Shown piece after piece: positions 60,484 to 64,000 of a stretch of DNA of 64,000 nt. Origin of the DNA: Corylus avellana. Its lineage: Eukaryota > Streptophyta > Magnoliopsida > Fagales > Betulaceae. The DNA lies in contig NC_081551.1 in assembly GCF_901000735.1 (NCBI RefSeq), positions 14,754,906 to 14,818,905 on the forward strand, written 5' to 3'. A program made the translations under genes and the position numbers. Under the pieces are notes generated by a model that was not told the DNA's origin, searched no databases, and was given only the letters and a program-made list of their open reading frames with translations. The first letter of the stretch is position 1. Each line of letters opens with the position of its first letter.

Positions 60484-60501
60484 TGGCGCCGTTGCCGGGG
60501 A
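60484..60501 (+). promoter_or_regulatory. Primer-binding site of the Athila-type element
   Basis: tggcgccgttgccgggga is the standard Athila/Tat-group primer-binding sequence, here 11 bases after the LTR end. Confidence 0.9.
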
Positions 60502-60952
60502 TTGCAGCGAATTTTGTTTAAATTTATTTTCCTTTAGTTTTGTTATTTTAATTTTCACTTTTTAATTTAGTGTTAGCAAAAATCAAAAAGAATTTCTCGT
60601 TTTCCCTAACTTTTCTGCTTTCTGTTTCTGGTTGCGGATTGGCATTTTGTGATTGTGATCAATCGTCAGCTAAGTGCGATTGAGCGCACTGAGATCGAAC
60701 GCGCCAACCTGCAATTGAGCGCAGTTCCAGGGAGCATCCGGACCAGGCAGTACTAAAGAAGTAATCAAGTTCATGCAAGGTCGTCGATCTCAAGCCTCAA
60801 CCGTTTTTCCCCTTCGATCCTGAAATTGGGCGGAGAATTCGACAACGACTTGGAGACAAAGAAGAAGAAGAAGAAACTGAGATGGAAGATTTGCAAGAAA
60901 TTTAGTTGGGCCAAGACCATTAAAGGCCAATACACCACGGGTGAGGAGACCA

Positions 60953-62163
60953 ATGAAGCAGGCATACATCCCAGCAAACCTCCATCAACCCTCATGCATA
61001 GCATATCAACCGGAGGTGGACAATAGCTATTATATCTCTCCCCAAATCCTCAATGCATTGACCCACTTTAGAGTCACAGCTACTGAGGATCCCAACTTGC
61101 ATCTTAAGGAATTCTTTGACTTATGCAAGTTGCAACATGTCCAAGGCCTAACTCTAGAGAGACTCAGGTTAGTCCTCTTTCCTTTTTCCTTGAAAGATAA
61201 TGCTAAACTGTGGTACAATTCCTTGCCTGCAGAATCTATCCACACTTGGGAAGAATTGACCACCAAGTTTCTGAAGAGGTTTTTCCCAACAGAGAAGACA
61301 AAACAACTCAAAAGGGAACTTCAAATGTTCCAACAACGAGACGGAGATTTGTTCTTTGAAGCATGGGATCACTTCAATTCCTTACTTCTAAAGTGTCCAC
61401 ATCACAACATCCTTCAAGAGGAGCAGTTACAAATTTTCTATGAAGGAATAGATGATACTAACAGAGGGATGGTTGATTCAGCTTGCGGAGGAACACTTAA
61501 GGAAAGGAGTAGTGAGGAAGCTTTAGAACTTTTTGAGACATTAAGTGAGCACTCACAGCAATTCTGTTCAAGAGGAAGGAGAGGAATCAAAAGCAAGGGC
61601 ATGTATGAAGTGAAACTCAGTGGGGGATCAACTAATCAGTTGGCTGCAGTAGAAAAGAAATTGGATATGCTTGTCAAGGCCATGGCTGTTTAGAAATTTC
61701 ACCTCTGCAACAGGACACACCAATCCAGGTATGTGCTATTTGTTCCCATTTAGATCACACCACTGAGAAGTGTCCTTTATCTTCTTTCGCAGAACAAGAA
61801 GAGGTGAATTTTGTGGGACAAAACAATTATCCCCACAAGAACAACCCATACTCCAATACTTACAATCCAGGATGGCATAACCATCCAAATTTCTCCTGGA
61901 GCAATAATCAAGGACAGCAGAAAGGGCCCTAACAAGCAAGCCAACCAGATCAAGAGCCAAAGATGAACCAACTAGAAAATATGATACATAACCTGGTGAC
62001 TTCACAACAGCAATTCATGGCTGATCAAAAACATGTCAATACAAAGACTGAGCAAGCCATACAAAAGCTGGAAGTGCAAATGGGTCACATGGCAAAGGAG
62101 CTGAGTGAGAGGAAGCAGGGAGAATTTCCAACTCAAACAGTACCTAACCCAAGCAATCACTAG
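60953..62163 (+). pseudogene. Athila-type gag pseudogene
   Basis: ATG 60953 (MKQAYIPANLHQPS). The capsid domain is clear: LTHFRVTATEDPNLHLKEFF, LFPFSLKDNAKLWYNSLP, TWEELTTKFLKRFFP, FEAWDHFNSLLLKCP. The first frame ends at 61693. In the next frame a zinc knuckle, CAICSHLDHTTEKC (from 61732), follows, then an Asn-rich stretch (NNYPHKNNPYSNTYNPGW), a stop near 61930 and a coiled coil ending at 62163. So there is one frameshift and one nonsense change. The protease, RT and integrase that should follow are absent. Confidence 0.88.
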
Positions 62164-63112
62164 TAGCTGAAGGCAGTCACAGTTCTAAGAGGTCCTGCTC
62201 CTACAAGAGCACTTGAGCCCAATTCTGAAGAGCTCAAGTGCAGCTCTTCACACTAGGAATCTTACAGTCACCAGTAGACGCGTTTGAGCAGGTAAGAACC
62301 TCAAGCGCATCTACTCACAATAGTGGTACTGAAGCCACTAAGAGGGCAGTAACATTTTCTCTCTTTTCATCTTACTTTCTTTCCTTCACATATGTCTTGA
62401 TTATCCTTGATGTTTTGACCTTTGCTTTACTTTTCTTTTGTTTGATTTTTTTTTCAACTAAAAAAAAAAAAAAAAAAAAAATTTGACATTCTGGTACTAC
62501 GATCGATCTCAGGGTACCTACGATCGAGCGCAGTTACTGAAAAGTGGCTCGATACTTTCTGTTAGTGCGATCAAATGCACCCTAGGTGCGATTGAGCGCA
62601 CTATGCCCAGACATGCGCACCTCTGGCCGAATGCGATCGAGCGCACCAGGTGTGTGATCAAGCGCATTCGGACAGCAGGGTTTGCGACCTATTTTAGGTC
62701 ACTTTCCCTTTGGCCCACATATCACTATCTTGGCACCGTACAGGTTCTCCCCAAAAGCTCCCCACCTCCGGCACTCGTCTTCCTCCCATCTTACACCTAA
62801 TTTCACACATCAACATCCACTACACCACCTCCATCTAAGGCCCTTCTCCGGCCACCATACCACCATCTTTCACCGAAACCCATTTCATACATCCCATTCT
62901 CACCCCCAACCCTCAATATCTTCGAACACTCATCCAACCTCCAATTTTTTCAATTTTTCTCGCAATTGTGGGTGTTTATCCACCCACATTGCCTCTGTGT
63001 TGGGATTTTTGTGTGTTTGCAGGGAGTTTGAAACATCGTAGGCCGGAGTTGTCTTTGTGGTCAACCGAAGTGCGCACCACCTGTTCGACAAAAGTCCCCA
63101 ACCAAGTTGAAA
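62164..63112. other. Athila non-coding interior with palindrome cluster; pol deleted
   Basis: Follows gag directly, where about 3-4 kb of pol would be expected. Contains a 21-base A run (62460-62480), a second dense cluster of GATCGAGCGCA-type motifs (62499-62668) and a CA/CT-rich stretch (62750-62950). Confidence 0.75.
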
Positions 63113-64000
63113 ATGCCTAGAACACGTGCTTCATCTTCTAGAGGGTCCGGTGCTCATGCTATTTCTCCCCCACCCACTTTTGAAGAGCGGGAGCTGCTGT
63201 TTGAAACCACCTTCACCATAAGAGAAGATTCTTAACACAATGAGGCGACTCATTGGGCGGTCGCCAAGTTTAAGCGAAGGGGACTCAAGAAGCTCTTCAA
63301 ACCGGTCACCTCCACCGCATACCGGAAGCTAGTCATTGAATATTATGCCAAGCTTTTTCATGACTGTGACAATCCGGCTGCTCTCTCCTCAAGAGTTCAA
63401 GGCCAAATTGTTCATATGACGAGGGCCGATATAGCCGCCGCCTTGCAGTGCAATGATGAGCGTCCTCCCGAAGCTGCAAATCTTGCCGAGCAACCAGCCC
63501 GATACTATGTGGCGGAAATCATTGAGGACATGTGTCAAGGGCACTATACGGATGCCCACCATAATGCCGGTAGTCGGTCCAAGTTACCACGAAGGTTGTG
63601 GTTTGTGGACTCTGTGCTTCACCGCAATGTCTTCCCCTTGGGACACAAAACTCAAAGGCGTGATCAATTTCTACAGACCTTTTACGCCTTCCACAAGGAT
63701 GCCTGGTACTCCATTCCCGACATTATTTGGAACCAAATTCATAAATTTTGGAATGGAGTGCATGTTGGGGGAGCAGAGTCCACACACTCATAGGGGTTGC
63801 CTTTCCCATACTTGGTCACATATATTCTCCGAAAAAAGGGCATCAAGGGCACCGCAGCTGATGAGCCAGTCACCACCTCTCCATTATTTGGCATTCACCA
63901 ATGGAACAAGAGCTGCTCCCATATGCCCCAGGCACCTCCAGAAGAAGGGGAAGAGGCAGATGAAGTTGAGCCAATGGCCGAAGATGAACCGGTAGCTGAG
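63113..64000 (+). pseudogene. Athila-associated ORF, 'putative plant transposon protein' type, runs off the window
   Basis: ATG 63113 (MPRTRASSSRGSGAH). One frame runs to the window end, with in-frame stops at 63233-63235 and 63791-63793. The order of conserved bits (YRKLVIEYYAKLFHD, VQGQIVHMTRADIAAAL, LPRRLWFVDSVLHRNVFPLG, then GLPFPYLVTYILRKKGI) matches the plant transposon-protein family often found downstream of pol in Athila-group elements (Transposase_32-like). The C-terminal part is acidic. Function unknown. Two nonsense codons, few other changes. Confidence 0.65.

Noticed and set aside
59314..62668. GATCGAGCGC repeats as a possible CRISPR-like or satellite array
   Set aside because: Spacing is irregular, orientation mixed, and the host is a plant. 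The copies are dispersed motifs in retroelement DNA.

Overview
The window is nuclear DNA of a flowering plant, almost certainly a eudicot and plausibly a woody rosid (the sequence does not fix the species). It holds only two confident host genes, both on the + strand. They are a PHOX/CLMP1-type TPR-PB1 protein (14895-17073, two exons) and an orthologue of Arabidopsis TIP1, an ankyrin-repeat DHHC S-acyltransferase (33835-45450, 13 exons, 637 aa by my exon model). Nearly everything else is transposable-element DNA in various states of decay, plus two assembly gaps (741-840, 31972-31991).

Left flank (1-14 kb): about 740 bp of the region upstream of the PHOX gene appears twice, at 1-740 and 12997-13739. 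The first copy stops one base before a 100-N gap. Between the copies lie a LINE RNase H relic, a probable Copia solo LTR, a complete Cassandra-type TRIM whose LTRs carry 5S-rRNA-like sequence (4878-5487, TSD ttgat), a hAT-like MITE, a MULE-like fold-back MITE with a perfect 9-bp TSD (6182-6592), and a decayed Ac-like hAT (7314-11879) inserted into a LINE ORF1 (DUF4283) relic.

Middle (18.9-33 kb): a complete but mutated L1-type LINE with RNase H lies on the minus strand (18925-25495, 10-bp TSD, poly-A tail). It is followed by a pair of about 185-bp inverted repeats (26208 and 32568) resembling Mutator-type TIRs. They bracket out-of-order fragments of a plant glycosyltransferase-like gene (Pack-MULE-like), into which a nearly intact hAT (26572-31420, one frameshift in a TTF/DUF4371/hAT transposase) and a hAT MITE with an 8-bp TSD have inserted.

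TIP1 locus (33.4-45.5 kb): all 13 exons join in frame. Introns 2 and 5 carry antisense LINE relics and intron 12 a partial hAT MITE.

Right arm (46.3-64 kb): nested Ty3/gypsy elements. There is a truncated Tat-type gag relic, then a Tat-type element with LTR, gag, pro, RT, RNase H, integrase, tandem repeats and an antisense ORF. After it come rearranged Athila-type LTRs (one fused to a gag fragment, one piece inverted), an Athila gag and a pol-less interior, and an ORF resembling the 'putative plant transposon protein' family that runs off the window. The Athila non-coding DNA is studded with a near-palindromic motif, consensus TGCGATCGAGCGCA, which is the most unusual sequence pattern here.

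The two host genes are unrelated in function. PHOX/CLMP1 proteins are TPR-PB1 co-chaperone-like scaffolds, and TIP1 is a membrane palmitoyltransferase controlling cell and root-hair growth. All boundaries and identities are read by eye; no alignment or database search was run.
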